A DNA stretch of 64,000 bases from positions 2,019,001-2,083,000 of the forward strand of contig NZ_CP136684.1 of the NCBI RefSeq assembly GCF_032921865.1. Direction: 5' to 3'. Positions within the stretch are counted from its first letter, which is position 1. Each line of letters begins with the position of its first letter. The notes under the pieces were generated by a model, which had not been told where the DNA came from, did not search any database, and saw only the letters and a list, made by a program, of their open reading frames with translations. Below, one piece after another: positions 9,146-18,172 of the stretch. The DNA comes from Thalassospira lucentensis (GTDB lineage Bacteria > Pseudomonadota > Alphaproteobacteria > Rhodospirillales > Thalassospiraceae). The position numbers and the translations under genes were made by a program.

Positions 9146-10300
9146 TCAGCCGAGTAAATCCAGATCCGAAAAGTCTTGTTTCGCGGCCAGTGCATTCCAT
9201 AGAGAGCGATAGTTTGTATTCATTGACTGCAAACTATAGTGTTCGAGTATGCGTTGGCGAGCCGCAGCGCGACGCGCCTGTTTTGCCTCGTTAGGTTCAT
9301 CAAGCAGTTCGCAAATGGCGTCGGCCATTTTTCCAGCTGATGCCAGCGGGACAGTTTTTCCCGTATCGCCAACGATTTCTGCAACATCACCAACATCATT
9401 TCCGACTACAGGGACCCCGCATGCCATAGCTTCTCCAACAACGTTCGGGAAACCTTCACCGAAAGTTGATGATAGAACGGCAATATCAAAACCGGGAACG
9501 ATTTTTGCCACATCGCGCCGTAAACCTAACGCGGTCACATTCTTATGGATCGCGAAAGGAATGGGCAATGATTCTGTTTCTCTACCAACGAGGACAAGGT
9601 GAATATCGCGGCCCCGTTGCGAGCAGATTTCCAATGCCTTGAACAATGTCGAATGGTCTTTCGCCGGGTCCTTTCGTGCAACCATTCCGATCAAGGAGGT
9701 CTCCCTTCGGACCTGCAATTCGCTCCGCAGAGTATTTCTCAGGGTATTGTCTGGTTTCCACTCATCGCAGTCAAAGCCGTTTGGTAAATACGCCCAAAGT
9801 TTCGGTTTATATCCGTTCTTGGCATGATGTTTTTTGCCCGCACGGGAATTTACTGCGACAATTGCTGGAAAGGACGACATCGCCCCAAGGCACTTGAAAA
9901 CCAATCTTGTTGATTCTCCGTATTGTTTGAGGTCCATTTCCGCACAGCGGATGTTCCATGCCAGTCGCCGCAGGCCCACACCCGAAAAAAAAGTCGCAAC
10001 TGTTGTTATGAAATCGGAATGATAGAGCCACGACATGACGGCATCGGGCTTCTCGGAGCGCATGATCCTAGTGAGCTTTATTATTCCGGCTGGAAGTCCC
10101 GAAACGCCCCGGCACAGGCCGAGGGTATACAATCTTGTCCCGGTTGCGCGAATGTCTGCTCCGTACACACCTTCGTTCATCAATGATATAACGACCTGCC
10201 GAAGTTCGGTAGAGTTGGCGTTATGTGCAACTATCCTAGCAAGAACGCTTTCTGCGCCGCCAGCATCCAATCCATTGATGATATGCATTACTTTTGTCAT
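9146..10300 (-). CDS. Glycosyltransferase, GT4-like (GT-B fold)
   Basis: A cytoplasmic or membrane-associated sugar transferase of 384 residues. The N-terminus MHIINGLDAGGAESVLARIV has the donor/acceptor Gly-rich loop of GT4 enzymes, and the C-terminal half carries the nucleotide-sugar site: VGRETES, LGLRRDV, then SSTFGEGFPNVVGEAMACG with the EX7E-type Glu pair. Such enzymes act in exopolysaccharide, lipopolysaccharide or capsule synthesis. No other polysaccharide gene is nearby. Its base composition is visibly AT-richer than its neighbours and the codon choice is less biased, which suggests recent acquisition. It is convergent with the LacI-type gene, with 3 bp between their stops. Confidence 0.88.
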   Translation of the reverse strand: MTKVMHIINGLDAGGAESVLARIVAHNANSTELRQVVISLMNEGVYGADIRATGTRLYTLGLCRGVSGLPAGIIKLTRIMRSEKPDAVMSWLYHSDFITTVATFFSGVGLRRLAWNIRCAEMDLKQYGESTRLVFKCLGAMSSFPAIVAVNSRAGKKHHAKNGYKPKLWAYLPNGFDCDEWKPDNTLRNTLRSELQVRRETSLIGMVARKDPAKDHSTLFKALEICSQRGRDIHLVLVGRETESLPIPFAIHKNVTALGLRRDVAKIVPGFDIAVLSSTFGEGFPNVVGEAMACGVPVVGNDVGDVAEIVGDTGKTVPLASAGKMADAICELLDEPNEAKQARRAAARQRILEHYSLQSMNTNYRSLWNALAAKQDFSDLDLLG

Positions 10301-10340
10301 ACCAAGCCTATAGCAGGCAATGGGTGAGCAGAACAGATGG

Positions 10341-10931
10341 CTATTTGTTGTTCAGTACATGATAACAGTGACAATCGGTGGTGTGATCCATCACCAGGCC
10401 GGTGGCCTGCATGAAGGAATACATGATCGTGGTGCCGACAAACTTCATGCCGCGTTTTTTGAGGTCCTTGGACAGGGCATCGCTAAGTGCGGTGGATACG
10501 GGCACGTCAGACATGGCTTTCCAGTGGTTGATGACCTGTTTGCCGCCAATGAAATCCCAGATATAGGCATCAAAACTGCCAAATTCCTTCTGGATTTCGA
10601 TGAAGGCGTTGGCATTAAGGATGCTTGCCGCGACCTTGGCCCGGTTGCGGATGATGCCCGGATCGGCCAAAAGCGATTGTTGTTTGGCTTCGTCATATTT
10701 CGCGATCTTCTGGACATCGAAATTATCGTAAGCCGCGCGATAGGTGTCGCGCCGTGCAAGGATCGTCAGCCAGCTTAAACCCGCCTGCGCGCCTTCGAGG
10801 ATCAGCATTTCGAAAAAATGCCGGTCATCATGGACCGGAACGCCCCATTCCTGATCGTGGTAGTCGACGTAAAACGGCTTGTCGAGATGGGTTTCGGCCC
10901 ATTTACAACGGGGGAGCGTGTTGGCCGACAT
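10341..10931 (-). CDS. tag: DNA-3-methyladenine glycosylase I
   Basis: Removes 3-methyladenine from DNA in base excision repair. I chose the ATG at 10931 because an AGAAGG ribosome site lies just before it and the protein begins MSANTLPRCKW like known Tag proteins; a longer frame to 11060 adds 43 residues without resemblance. The zinc site is complete: C9, H25 in YHDQEWG, H183 and C187 in the C-terminal DHTTDCHCY. The acid E46 lies in LEGAQAGLSW, and SDALSKDLKKRGMKFVGTT is strongly conserved. 196 residues, normal length. Monocistronic. Confidence 0.95.
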   Translation of the reverse strand: MSANTLPRCKWAETHLDKPFYVDYHDQEWGVPVHDDRHFFEMLILEGAQAGLSWLTILARRDTYRAAYDNFDVQKIAKYDEAKQQSLLADPGIIRNRAKVAASILNANAFIEIQKEFGSFDAYIWDFIGGKQVINHWKAMSDVPVSTALSDALSKDLKKRGMKFVGTTIMYSFMQATGLVMDHTTDCHCYHVLNNK

Positions 10932-11256
10932 GATCGATCCTTCTTTGTCGTTTGATGGCTGCGCATTTTTGGATGGGATCGGCGGGGCTGGCAAGCCTGA
11001 TGACTTTATCCTGACATTTCTCCTGACAGAAACTGTCGAAAGGTGGCTTTGCCCGATCATTTTTGCGAAATGATGGAGCCAAAACTGCGCGATGTCTGGT
11101 GAAGCAAGTCACATCATGTGGAAAACTTGATTAAAGCATCGCAAATTAGGCGCTCTGTGCTTGCGCCCGGGGCCAAGGCCGACTAGGTTTTGCAGCGTGT
11201 TAACACAATTCCGATCAGATCGGCCCGATCTGGACCGACTGCGAGAAGGAGCGGCG
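10932..11256. other. 325-bp divergent promoter region between tag and yggT
   Basis: The region must hold the promoters for leftward tag and rightward yggT. The only structure I see is a 7-bp inverted repeat (ATCATTT and AAATGAT, bases 11056-11074, 5-nt gap). No convincing reading frame or RNA is visible. Confidence 0.4.
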
Positions 11257-11553
11257 ATGCTGGCGATTTTTTGGCTTATTGACACCGTTATTGGTATCTA
11301 CATTTTCATGCTGATTGCTTCGGCAATCCTTTCATGGCTTGTGGCATTTGACGTGATCAATTCCAGCAACCGGTTCGTTTATATGGTTGGCGATTTCCTG
11401 TACCGGATTACCGAACCGGCATTGCGACCGATCCGCCGGATCATTCCGAATCTGGGTGGGATCGATATTTCGCCGATCATCCTGATCCTGATCCTGCAAT
11501 TCGCCAACATGCTGATTCAGACAGACGTGCGCGCAGCCGTGATGGGTTACTAA
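11257..11553 (+). CDS. YggT family membrane protein
   Basis: A 98-residue inner-membrane protein of the YggT family, whose members sit near cell-division or osmoregulation genes but have no firm biochemical role. The ATG at 11257 has a GAAGGA ribosome site 6 bases upstream. Two hydrophobic segments are visible (about residues 4-30 and 68-90), joined by a loop with the family motif [18 protein letters not shown]. The gene leads a tight unit with a DUF167 protein 9 bp downstream, the same pairing found in many proteobacteria. Confidence 0.9.
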   Translation: MLAIFWLIDTVIGIYIFMLIASAILSWLVAFDVINSSNRFVYMVGDFLYRITEPALRPIRRIIPNLGGIDISPIILILILQFANMLIQTDVRAAVMGY

Positions 11554-11562
11554 ACCGGCGGG

Positions 11563-11895
11563 ATGGAAAAACCGTTCTGCGAGACGCTGGCGAATGGATC
11601 GGGTATCCGGCTGTTTTTGCGCCTGACACCAAAGGCTTCGCGAAATTCGATTGCCGGGGTGGGCGTTGATGGCAACGGGCAGCAGCAGATCAGGGCAATG
11701 GTTACGGCTGTGCCCGAAAACGGCAAGGCGAACATGGCCCTGATAAAGCTTTTGGCAAAAACGGCCAAATGGCCTAAATCGTCAGTCGAAATTGTTGCCG
11801 GGCATACGGACCGAAACAAGGTTCTGGAAATTTCAGGCGATCCGGACGCACTCATCGCGCAACTTCATGAACTGACGGGCGGACAAGACATATGA
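11563..11895 (+). CDS. DUF167 family protein (YggU-like)
   Basis: A small soluble protein of 110 residues in the YggU/DUF167 family, for which structures exist but no activity is settled. The signature region is present: [12 protein letters not shown] near residue 20 and [17 protein letters not shown] near residue 50. It overlaps the folD start by 4 bp (ATGA), so the two are very likely translationally coupled in a yggT-yggU-folD operon. Confidence 0.9.
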   Translation: MEKPFCETLANGSGIRLFLRLTPKASRNSIAGVGVDGNGQQQIRAMVTAVPENGKANMALIKLLAKTAKWPKSSVEIVAGHTDRNKVLEISGDPDALIAQLHELTGGQDI

Positions 11896-12791
11896 GCGAC
11901 GCAAAAATCATCGACGGCAAAGCATTCGCGGCCAAATTGCGCGGCGATATCGCAGCAGAAGTGACCAAGCTTAAAGATGCGCACGGCGTCACGCCGGGCC
12001 TTGCGGTTATTCTTGTCGGTGAAGACCCGGCAAGCCAGGTCTATGTCCGCAACAAGGGCAAGCAGACCATCGAATGCGGCATGAATTCGTATGAGCACAA
12101 GCTTTCGGCTGATACGTCGCAGGAAGAGCTTCTGGCGCTGATCGCAAAGCTGAATGCCGATCCCAAGGTTCATGGCATCCTGTGCCAGTTGCCTGTGCCC
12201 AAACATATCGACGATCAGGCGATCCTTGCCGCGATTGACCCGGCTAAGGATGTTGACGGTTTTCATGTCGTCAATGCCGGGGCGCTGGCAACCGGGGGCG
12301 AGGGGTTTGCGCCCTGCACGCCGTATGGCTGCTTGATGCTGCTCAAAGATACCCTTGGTGATCTTTCCGGGCTGCGGGCGGTGGTTGTTGGCCGGTCCAA
12401 CATTGTGGGCAAGCCGATGGCGCAGTTGCTTCTGAAGGAAAGCTGTACGGTGACCATCGCGCATTCGCGCACCCGTGACCTGCCCGAAGAAGTCCGTCGT
12501 GCCGATATCGTCGTTGCCGCGGTGGGCCGCCCGAACATGATCAAGGGCGACTGGATCGCGCCGGGTGCCACCGTGATTGATGTCGGTATCAACCGCGTTG
12601 AAGGTGCTGAAGGCAAAATGAAGCTGGTTGGGGATGTCGAGTTCGAAACCGCATCCAAAGTCGCCGGGGCGATTACCCCGGTTCCGGGTGGTGTCGGCCC
12701 GATGACGATTGCGTGTTTGCTCAACAACACCCTGATTTCGGCATGTCGTGCCAATGGCCTTGCGGTACCGAACCTTGGTTTTGACAGCTAA
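11892..12791 (+). CDS. folD: Bifunctional methylenetetrahydrofolate dehydrogenase/cyclohydrolase
   Basis: Interconverts 5,10-methylene-, methenyl- and 10-formyl-tetrahydrofolate in one-carbon metabolism. 299 residues. The catalytic region contains [16 protein letters not shown] (Tyr and Lys of the folate site), the QLPVPKHI loop, DVDGFH, and the NADP-binding motif [17 protein letters not shown]. The C-terminal [18 protein letters not shown] signature is intact. The start overlaps the preceding gene by 4 bp. A strong bidirectional terminator follows, so this ends the operon. Confidence 0.97.
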   Translation: MSDAKIIDGKAFAAKLRGDIAAEVTKLKDAHGVTPGLAVILVGEDPASQVYVRNKGKQTIECGMNSYEHKLSADTSQEELLALIAKLNADPKVHGILCQLPVPKHIDDQAILAAIDPAKDVDGFHVVNAGALATGGEGFAPCTPYGCLMLLKDTLGDLSGLRAVVVGRSNIVGKPMAQLLLKESCTVTIAHSRTRDLPEEVRRADIVVAAVGRPNMIKGDWIAPGATVIDVGINRVEGAEGKMKLVGDVEFETASKVAGAITPVPGGVGPMTIACLLNNTLISACRANGLAVPNLGFDS

Positions 12792-12810
12792 GCTGTCATG
12801 CAATTGAATT

Positions 12811-12842
12811 AAAAAAGGGCAGCCCAAAGCTGCCCTTTTTTT
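12811..12842. terminator. Bidirectional terminator between folD and the SLC13 transporter gene
   Basis: GGGCAGC and GCTGCCC form a 7-bp core stem extended by A-T pairs, flanked by A6 on the left and T7 on the right. It can end both rightward folD and leftward SLC13 transcription. Confidence 0.9.
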
Positions 12843-12843
12843 G

Positions 12844-14772
12844 TTACAGAGGCCAAACCCAAAGCAACATCGGCACGCCGACCAGAACGACGATGATTTC
12901 AATCGGCAGGCCGAGCCGCCAGTAATCGCCAAAGCGGAAGCCGCCGGGGCCAAGGATCAGCGTGTTGTTCTGATGGCCTATCGGGGTCAGGAAGGCACAG
13001 GATGCGCCGATGGCGACCGCCATCAGGAAGGCGTCGGGATTGACGTCCAGATGGCCGGCACTGCCAATCGCAATCGGGCACATGACGGCCGCCGTGGCGG
13101 CATTGTTCATGAAATCCGAGAGCGTCATGGTGATGATCAGGATCAGGCCAAGGGCGATGATGGCGTTTCCCTGTGCGACCCAGTTTAACAGGAAGCGGGC
13201 GAGAAGATCGGCCGTACCGGTGGTTTCCATGGCGGTTGCTATCGGGATCAGGGCAGCGAGCAGGACAATCACCGGCCAGTCAACCGCGTCATAGACATTG
13301 CGCGGGGCGACGACGCGGGTCACCATGGCGAGCAGAACCCCAATGGAAAAGGCAACCGCGGCCGGCATGACACCGAATGCCGCAGCCCCGATGGCAGCGG
13401 CCATGATGGCCGATGCCTTTAGCGCCTGAGCATTATCCGGGATGCGTAGCGAACGTTGGGCAAGCGGCACACAGCCAAGACGTGATGCGAAATCCTGAAT
13501 GGCGGCGGGTGGTCCCTGCATCAGAAGGACGTCACCGGCCTTCATCGACATGGTGCGAAGGCGCGCCATGGAGCGTTGGCCCTGTCGCGATACGGCCAGC
13601 AGGTTCACGCCATAACGGGTGCGCAGATTGATGTCGGTTGCCGATCTGCCGATAAAGCCGGAGTTCGGCAAAATCGCCAGTTCCATGAGCGCGATATCAT
13701 CGGACTGGATCGCGGCACGACGGCTGTTATCCGGGTTTTCCGCATCTGTTTCGGGTGTTTTTGCATGTTTTTCGGCCTTTGAAGAGGCTGTGGCTGCAGA
13801 TTTTGCGTTAGAATCGGCTTTTTCATTCGATTTTTCGGCTTTTTCGAGCTGTTTAGCTTCTTTTTCCTGCGCTTCGAGGTCGCGCAATTCTTCTTCGAGT
13901 TTCAGATCAAGGGCGGAAAGAGCGACGGCAAGTGCTTCGGGGTCGGCTTCGATGATCAGGATGTCGTTTTCATGCAGTTCGCGATACGGGTTGGGGGCGG
14001 GGATGCGTTTTTCATTCCGGATCAGCCCGATGACCTGCGCGTCGCCTTTTTCAAGTTCGCGGTTCACATCGCGCAGCATCATGCCGATTGCCTTGCTGCC
14101 CGCGGCAATGCGTGCCTCGGTCAGGTAGGAACCGGTTTCAAAGCCCTCTGCCCCGGCGCGTTCGCGGGTGGGGACAAGCCAGCGGCCAAACACCATGACG
14201 AAAATCAGACCGGCGGCGGCCACAACAATCCCGACCGGAGTGTAGTCAAACATCGTAAAGCCGCCTTCGCCCGCCTCGGCGCGGAAACCGGCGACGATCA
14301 GGTTGGGCGGGGTCCCGATCAGGGTGGTCATGCCGCCCAGGATCGATCCGAAGGCGAGCGGCATCAGGATTTTGCCCGGCGGCAGGTTCTGTTTGGCGGC
14401 AATTTGTAGGGCGACGGGCATCAGAAGGGCCAGCGCGCCGACATTGTTCATGAAGGCCGACAGGATGGCCGCCAGCAGGCTGAGGGCGGCCATGGTGACG
14501 ACCGGCCCGGCGGATTGCGGTAGAACCATACGGGTCAGGTTATCGACCGCGCCTGATTGCTGAAGTGCCGATGACAGGATCAGGATACAGGCAACCGTGA
14601 TCACCGCCGGATGACCGAAACCCTGAAAGGCCCCATCAACCGGCACTAGCCCCGCGACCACGCAACATAGCAGGGATGCCATCGCAACCATGTCATGACG
14701 CCAGCGGCCCCACAGGAACATCACGACCGTTCCGACAAGAATGGCAAGGATCAGAATTTGTTCGAGTTCCAT
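12844..14772 (-). CDS. SLC13-family anion transporter with TrkA-C (RCK_C) domains
   Basis: A membrane transporter of the ion-transporter superfamily, 642 residues. The N-terminal half has about five TM helices and the first SLC13 signature (SAFMNNVGAL, then GTPPNLIVAG). A soluble centre with two TrkA-C regulatory domains follows (about residues 215-300 and 360-435). The C-terminal half has the second signature (SDFMNNAATA, then LTPIGHQNNTL). Substrates in this family include dicarboxylates, sulfate and citrate and cannot be distinguished here. Oddly, the two TrkA-C domains are separated by about 60 residues of Lys/Glu/Ala-rich low-complexity sequence. The gene is monocistronic and divergent from the YcaQ-like gene. 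Confidence 0.9.
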   Translation of the reverse strand: MELEQILILAILVGTVVMFLWGRWRHDMVAMASLLCCVVAGLVPVDGAFQGFGHPAVITVACILILSSALQQSGAVDNLTRMVLPQSAGPVVTMAALSLLAAILSAFMNNVGALALLMPVALQIAAKQNLPPGKILMPLAFGSILGGMTTLIGTPPNLIVAGFRAEAGEGGFTMFDYTPVGIVVAAAGLIFVMVFGRWLVPTRERAGAEGFETGSYLTEARIAAGSKAIGMMLRDVNRELEKGDAQVIGLIRNEKRIPAPNPYRELHENDILIIEADPEALAVALSALDLKLEEELRDLEAQEKEAKQLEKAEKSNEKADSNAKSAATASSKAEKHAKTPETDAENPDNSRRAAIQSDDIALMELAILPNSGFIGRSATDINLRTRYGVNLLAVSRQGQRSMARLRTMSMKAGDVLLMQGPPAAIQDFASRLGCVPLAQRSLRIPDNAQALKASAIMAAAIGAAAFGVMPAAVAFSIGVLLAMVTRVVAPRNVYDAVDWPVIVLLAALIPIATAMETTGTADLLARFLLNWVAQGNAIIALGLILIITMTLSDFMNNAATAAVMCPIAIGSAGHLDVNPDAFLMAVAIGASCAFLTPIGHQNNTLILGPGGFRFGDYWRLGLPIEIIVVLVGVPMLLWVWPL

Positions 14773-14844
14773 GGATGCCTGTCTGGTTGCTTCATCGGGT
14801 TGAAAACATGGTCAGGATCAAAGATGGCAGAAACATAGATGCCA

Positions 14845-14876
14845 CAGGGAATAGAAACCGCAGGGAATAGAAACCG
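14845..14876. repeat. Perfect tandem 16-bp duplication
   Basis: The unit CAGGGAATAGAAACCG occurs twice head to tail with no spacer, in the gap between the divergent SLC13 and YcaQ-like genes. It could be replication slippage or a doubled binding site. Confidence 0.8.
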
Positions 14877-14914
14877 GCCATAGGAAACGATCCAACCCAC
14901 CGAAATGTTCCTGC

Positions 14915-14942
14915 AACCTCCTGACATAATTGTCAGGAGGTT
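14915..14942. promoter_or_regulatory. Perfect 28-bp palindrome upstream of the YcaQ-like gene
   Basis: Two 12-base arms (AACCTCCTGACA and TGTCAGGAGGTT) flank TAAT. The right arm contains a full AGGAGG ribosome-binding sequence, followed at once by an ATG. The element could be an operator for a dimeric regulator, an mRNA hairpin that hides the ribosome site, or both. There is no U-run, so it is not a standard terminator. Confidence 0.7.
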
Positions 14943-14996
14943 ATGATACCATCACACTGTTTTTCTTTGCGATTTTTCAAAGGCCACCATGATTAA
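14943..14996 (+). CDS. Possible 17-codon leader peptide overlapping the YcaQ-like start
   Basis: An ATG directly after the AGGAGGTT sequence opens a 17-codon frame (MIPSHCFSLRFFKGHHD) whose stop at 14994-14996 overlaps the ATG of the next gene at 14989. The ribosome site is better than that of the gene itself (AAAGG). This layout suits translational coupling, but the peptide may be chance. I see no codon bias to support it as a functional protein. Confidence 0.3.
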   Translation: MIPSHCFSLRFFKGHHD

Positions 14997-16212
14997 CGAC
15001 AAAGCCGCGATTTCCGTATCCGCCCGACAGGCGCGCAATCTGGCGCTGACGGCACAGGGGTTTGATCAGGACGATAGCCGCCCGGTGACCAAACGCCGGA
15101 TCATGAAAGCCATTCGCCAGACCGGCATGTTACAGGTCGACAGTGTCAATGTTCTGACGCGCGCACATTACATGCCGGTTTTTTCCCGGCTTGGCGTTTA
15201 TGACCCGGTGGACCTTGATCAGCTGAGCTGGGGCAACGCCCGGCAGCGGCGGTTGTTTGAATATTGGGGCCATGAGGCATCGATGATCCCGGTTGAGGAT
15301 TACGGGCTTTATCGCTGGCGCATGGCGGATGCCGCCGAGGGCAAAGGCACCTGGGGGCAGATCGCCAAAATGATCCGTGATCATCCTGAATTTGTGCGCA
15401 GCATTCTGGATCGGATCGAAAAGGAAGGGGCACTTGCCGCCAGTGATCTGGAACAGGAAGGCGCATCGAGTTCGAAATGGTGGGGATGGTCGAAAACCAA
15501 AACCGCGATGGAATTCCTGTTCTGGAGCGGGCAGGTGATGGCGCGCAAACGGCGCACCAGTTTCGAGCGGGTCTATGATCTGCCCGAACGGATCATCGGG
15601 CCGGAGGCGCTTGAGCCGCCAATGCCGCGCGCAGAGGCCCAGCATGCCCTGATCCGCAACGGGATTGCCGCGATGGGGATCGCGACCGAAGCCGATCTTC
15701 GAAAATATTTCCGCCTGCCGACCGACGATGCCAAGGCACGCGTTGCCGAAATGGTCGAAGACGGCGCGTTGTTGCAGGCGGATGTCGAGGGCTGGAAACA
15801 GCCGGGATATTTGTGTCCGCATGTCAATCCGCGCTGCCGTGCGAAGCCAACCGCCTTGATGGTACCGTTTGATCCGATCATGTGGGAACGCGACCGGGTG
15901 GAACGGATTTTCGGTTTCAATTACCGGATCGAAATTTATGTCCCGGCGGAAAAACGGCAATATGGCTATTACGTTCTGCCGTTCATGCAGGATGGGAAAT
16001 TTGTTGCGCGTGTTGATCTGAAAGCGGATCGGCAGGAAGGGGTTCTTCGGGTGCAGAGCGCGCATCTGGAAGAGGGATGTGATGCGGCCACCGTTGCGGG
16101 CGATCTGATGGTGCATCTGTCGCGACTGGCGCGGTTTTTGGGACTTTCGGGTGTCGTGGTTGTCCCGTGCAATCCGTTTTCGGTGTATCTGGCCGGTCAG
16201 CATCAAGACTAA
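14989..16212 (+). CDS. YcaQ/AlkX-like winged-helix DNA glycosylase
   Basis: Belongs to the HTH_42 family (E. coli YcaQ/AlkX, Streptomyces AlkZ), glycosylases that unhook alkylated bases and interstrand crosslinks. 407 residues, normal length. The catalytic region shows Q49-V50-D51 in MLQVDSVNVL, the Q-hydrophobic-D variant of the YcaQ subgroup rather than the QxQ of AlkZ. The adjacent LTRAHYMPVFSRLG and LFEYWGHEASMIP motifs are typical, and the C-terminal part has PFDPIMWERDRVERIFGFNY. It is divergent from the SLC13 gene, behind a long palindrome and a small overlapping reading frame that may regulate it. Confidence 0.88.
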   Translation: MINDKAAISVSARQARNLALTAQGFDQDDSRPVTKRRIMKAIRQTGMLQVDSVNVLTRAHYMPVFSRLGVYDPVDLDQLSWGNARQRRLFEYWGHEASMIPVEDYGLYRWRMADAAEGKGTWGQIAKMIRDHPEFVRSILDRIEKEGALAASDLEQEGASSSKWWGWSKTKTAMEFLFWSGQVMARKRRTSFERVYDLPERIIGPEALEPPMPRAEAQHALIRNGIAAMGIATEADLRKYFRLPTDDAKARVAEMVEDGALLQADVEGWKQPGYLCPHVNPRCRAKPTALMVPFDPIMWERDRVERIFGFNYRIEIYVPAEKRQYGYYVLPFMQDGKFVARVDLKADRQEGVLRVQSAHLEEGCDAATVAGDLMVHLSRLARFLGLSGVVVVPCNPFSVYLAGQHQD

Positions 16213-16218
16213 AAAGGT

Positions 16219-16253
16219 GAACGGGGCGTAGGTCCCACAACCACGCCCCGTTC
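16219..16253 (+). terminator. Hairpin terminator after the YcaQ-like gene
   Basis: An 11-bp GC-rich stem (GAACGGGGCGT with ACGCCCCGTTC) and a 13-nt loop lie 7 bp after the stop codon. The T tail is poor, so termination strength is uncertain. Confidence 0.55.
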
Positions 16254-16317
16254 CACCACGGTCCTGACCTGATCGCAGAAGCTTCAGGACAATGCGATCA
16301 ACAGTTTTACCTGTGCC

Positions 16318-17088
16318 TTACCAGCAGGTATAACCCCCATCAGCCAGGACAATGGAGCCGGTCATCAGGCTGGACGCGTCGGATGCCAGGAACAGCACGA
16401 CCGATCCGATTTCCTCGGTCAGGCCAAGGCGGGCCATCGGGGTGCCGTTGATCCAGGCGTCATACATGTCCGGCTTGGATTTCACGAATTCATTTAGCGG
16501 TGTTGCGATATAGGTCGGTGCAACAGCATTGACACGAACACCACGCCCGCCCCATTCGGCGGCAAGCGATTTGGTCAGATGATGCACGGCGGCCTTGGAT
16601 GCGTTGTAATAGGCCTGTTCCTGCGGCTTGTTCACGATGAAGCCCGACATGGAGCCGACATTGACGATCACGCCGTTTTTCTTGGCCAGCATCTGTTTGC
16701 CAAATTCGCGGCAGCACCAGAAGGTGCCGTTCAGGTTGACGTCAATGACGTTAAGCCAATGTTCGTCGGTCACGGTTTCAGCCGGGGTTTCCGAACGCGC
16801 GATACCGGCATTGTTGACCAGAATGTCAACGCCGCCTTCACGGGCCATTTTTTCGGCACTGGTACGGACCTGATCGGTGTTGGTGACGTCCATGATGTCG
16901 ATATCGGCGGTGTAGCCCTTCGACTTCAGGTAATCACGGCCTTCTTCGGCCACACCTTCGCTGATGTCACCGATAATGACATGCGCGCCTGCTTCTGCCA
17001 GTGCCTCGCAGCATGACAGGCCAATTGCGCGACCGCCCCCGGTGACATAGGCGCGGCGTCCGGTAAGATCGAACTTCTTAAGGTACAT
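16318..17088 (-). CDS. SDR family polyol/sugar dehydrogenase
   Basis: A classical short-chain dehydrogenase of 256 residues. The start at 17088 gives MYLKKFDLTGRRAYVTGGG. The coenzyme loop TGGGRAIG is present, with D-rich GDIS after beta-2 suggesting NAD(H). NNAGIA, the catalytic Ser in GSMSG and Y-x3-K in YYNASK are complete. The C-terminal LADGGYTCW and the VNKPQ segment resemble galactitol/polyol 2-dehydrogenases such as Rhodobacter GatDH, so oxidation of a polyol to a ketose is the best guess. It is the last gene of the ABC uptake operon, 76 bp after the ATPase gene, which supports a role on the imported substrate. Confidence 0.87.
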   Translation of the reverse strand: MYLKKFDLTGRRAYVTGGGRAIGLSCCEALAEAGAHVIIGDISEGVAEEGRDYLKSKGYTADIDIMDVTNTDQVRTSAEKMAREGGVDILVNNAGIARSETPAETVTDEHWLNVIDVNLNGTFWCCREFGKQMLAKKNGVIVNVGSMSGFIVNKPQEQAYYNASKAAVHHLTKSLAAEWGGRGVRVNAVAPTYIATPLNEFVKSKPDMYDAWINGTPMARLGLTEEIGSVVLFLASDASSLMTGSIVLADGGYTCW

Positions 17089-17164
17089 TTTGGTCTCACA
17101 TTCTTGTGGTGGTAAGGCGGGGCCGCATGGCGTGTGGGGCATGCGGCCCGGTTGTTTGGAATTC

Positions 17165-18172
17165 TTAAAGTTTGCCCAGTGCGATGCCGTTCGCGTCAAA
17201 GCGATGGATGCGGTCCTGTTCCGGGGTCAGCCAGATCTTGTCATGTTCGCCCAGCGGGACTTCGCCGGTTGCGCGCACTGTCATCGGGCCAAAGCCCTCT
17301 GCATTGACGTGCAGATAGGTTTCGGCACCAAGATGTTCGGCAATCTTGACGGTTGCGGGAAGGTCGCCGCTTTCGGTGCTGACCGCGACATGTTCGGGGC
17401 GAATGCCGATTTCGTGGCAGTCGTGCTTTTTGGCGTAATCGCCGCCGATGAAGTTCATTTTCGGCGATCCGATGAAGCCCGCGACAAACTTGTTGGCCGG
17501 ATTGTTATAAAGGTCCATCGGCTTGCCGACCTGTTCGACACGGCCTGCCTGCAACACGACGATCTTGTCGGCCATGGTCATGGCTTCGACCTGATCGTGA
17601 GTCACATAGATCATCGTGGTTTTCAGTTCCTGATGAAGGCCGGTGATTTCAAGGCGCATATTGACGCGAAGGGCCGCATCAAGGTTCGAGAGCGGTTCAT
17701 CAAACAGGAAGGCGGCCGGGTTGCGCACAATCGCGCGACCGATTGCGACACGCTGGCGCTGACCCCCGGAAAGCGCGCCGGGGCGGCGTTCCAGATAATC
17801 GGTCAGGTTCAGGATTTTGGCCGCGTTCTGGACTTTTTCATCGATGACCGCCTTGCTTTCACCAGCCATTTTCAGGCCAAAGGCGATGTTGTTATAGACC
17901 GTCATATGCGGGTAAAGCGCATAGGACTGAAACACCATCGAAAGGCCACGTTTTGCCGGTGCCTCGTTTGCGACATCGACCCCGTTGATAAGGATCTTGC
18001 CGTCGGTAACGTCTTCAAGACCGGCGATCAGGCGAAGAAGGGTGGATTTGCCGCAGCCCGACGGGCCGACAAAGACGACGAATTCACCATCATTGATGTC
18101 AAGGTCCACACCCGGAATAACATCCAGTGTCCCGAAGGTTTTCTTGACTTTTTCCAGTCGGATAGCACCCAT
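17165..18172 (-). CDS. Sugar/polyol ABC transporter ATPase (MalK/SmoK/UgpC type)
   Basis: The ATP-hydrolysing subunit, 335 residues. Walker [10 protein letters not shown], signature [14 protein letters not shown], Walker [13 protein letters not shown] and the H-loop THDQVEA are all intact. A C-terminal TOBE domain (about residues 235-335, with [10 protein letters not shown]) is typical of CUT1-family carbohydrate importers. An AAGGAAC ribosome site precedes the ATG. It follows two permease genes in the same direction and completes the importer. Confidence 0.95.
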   Translation of the reverse strand: MGAIRLEKVKKTFGTLDVIPGVDLDINDGEFVVFVGPSGCGKSTLLRLIAGLEDVTDGKILINGVDVANEAPAKRGLSMVFQSYALYPHMTVYNNIAFGLKMAGESKAVIDEKVQNAAKILNLTDYLERRPGALSGGQRQRVAIGRAIVRNPAAFLFDEPLSNLDAALRVNMRLEITGLHQELKTTMIYVTHDQVEAMTMADKIVVLQAGRVEQVGKPMDLYNNPANKFVAGFIGSPKMNFIGGDYAKKHDCHEIGIRPEHVAVSTESGDLPATVKIAEHLGAETYLHVNAEGFGPMTVRATGEVPLGEHDKIWLTPEQDRIHRFDANGIALGKL

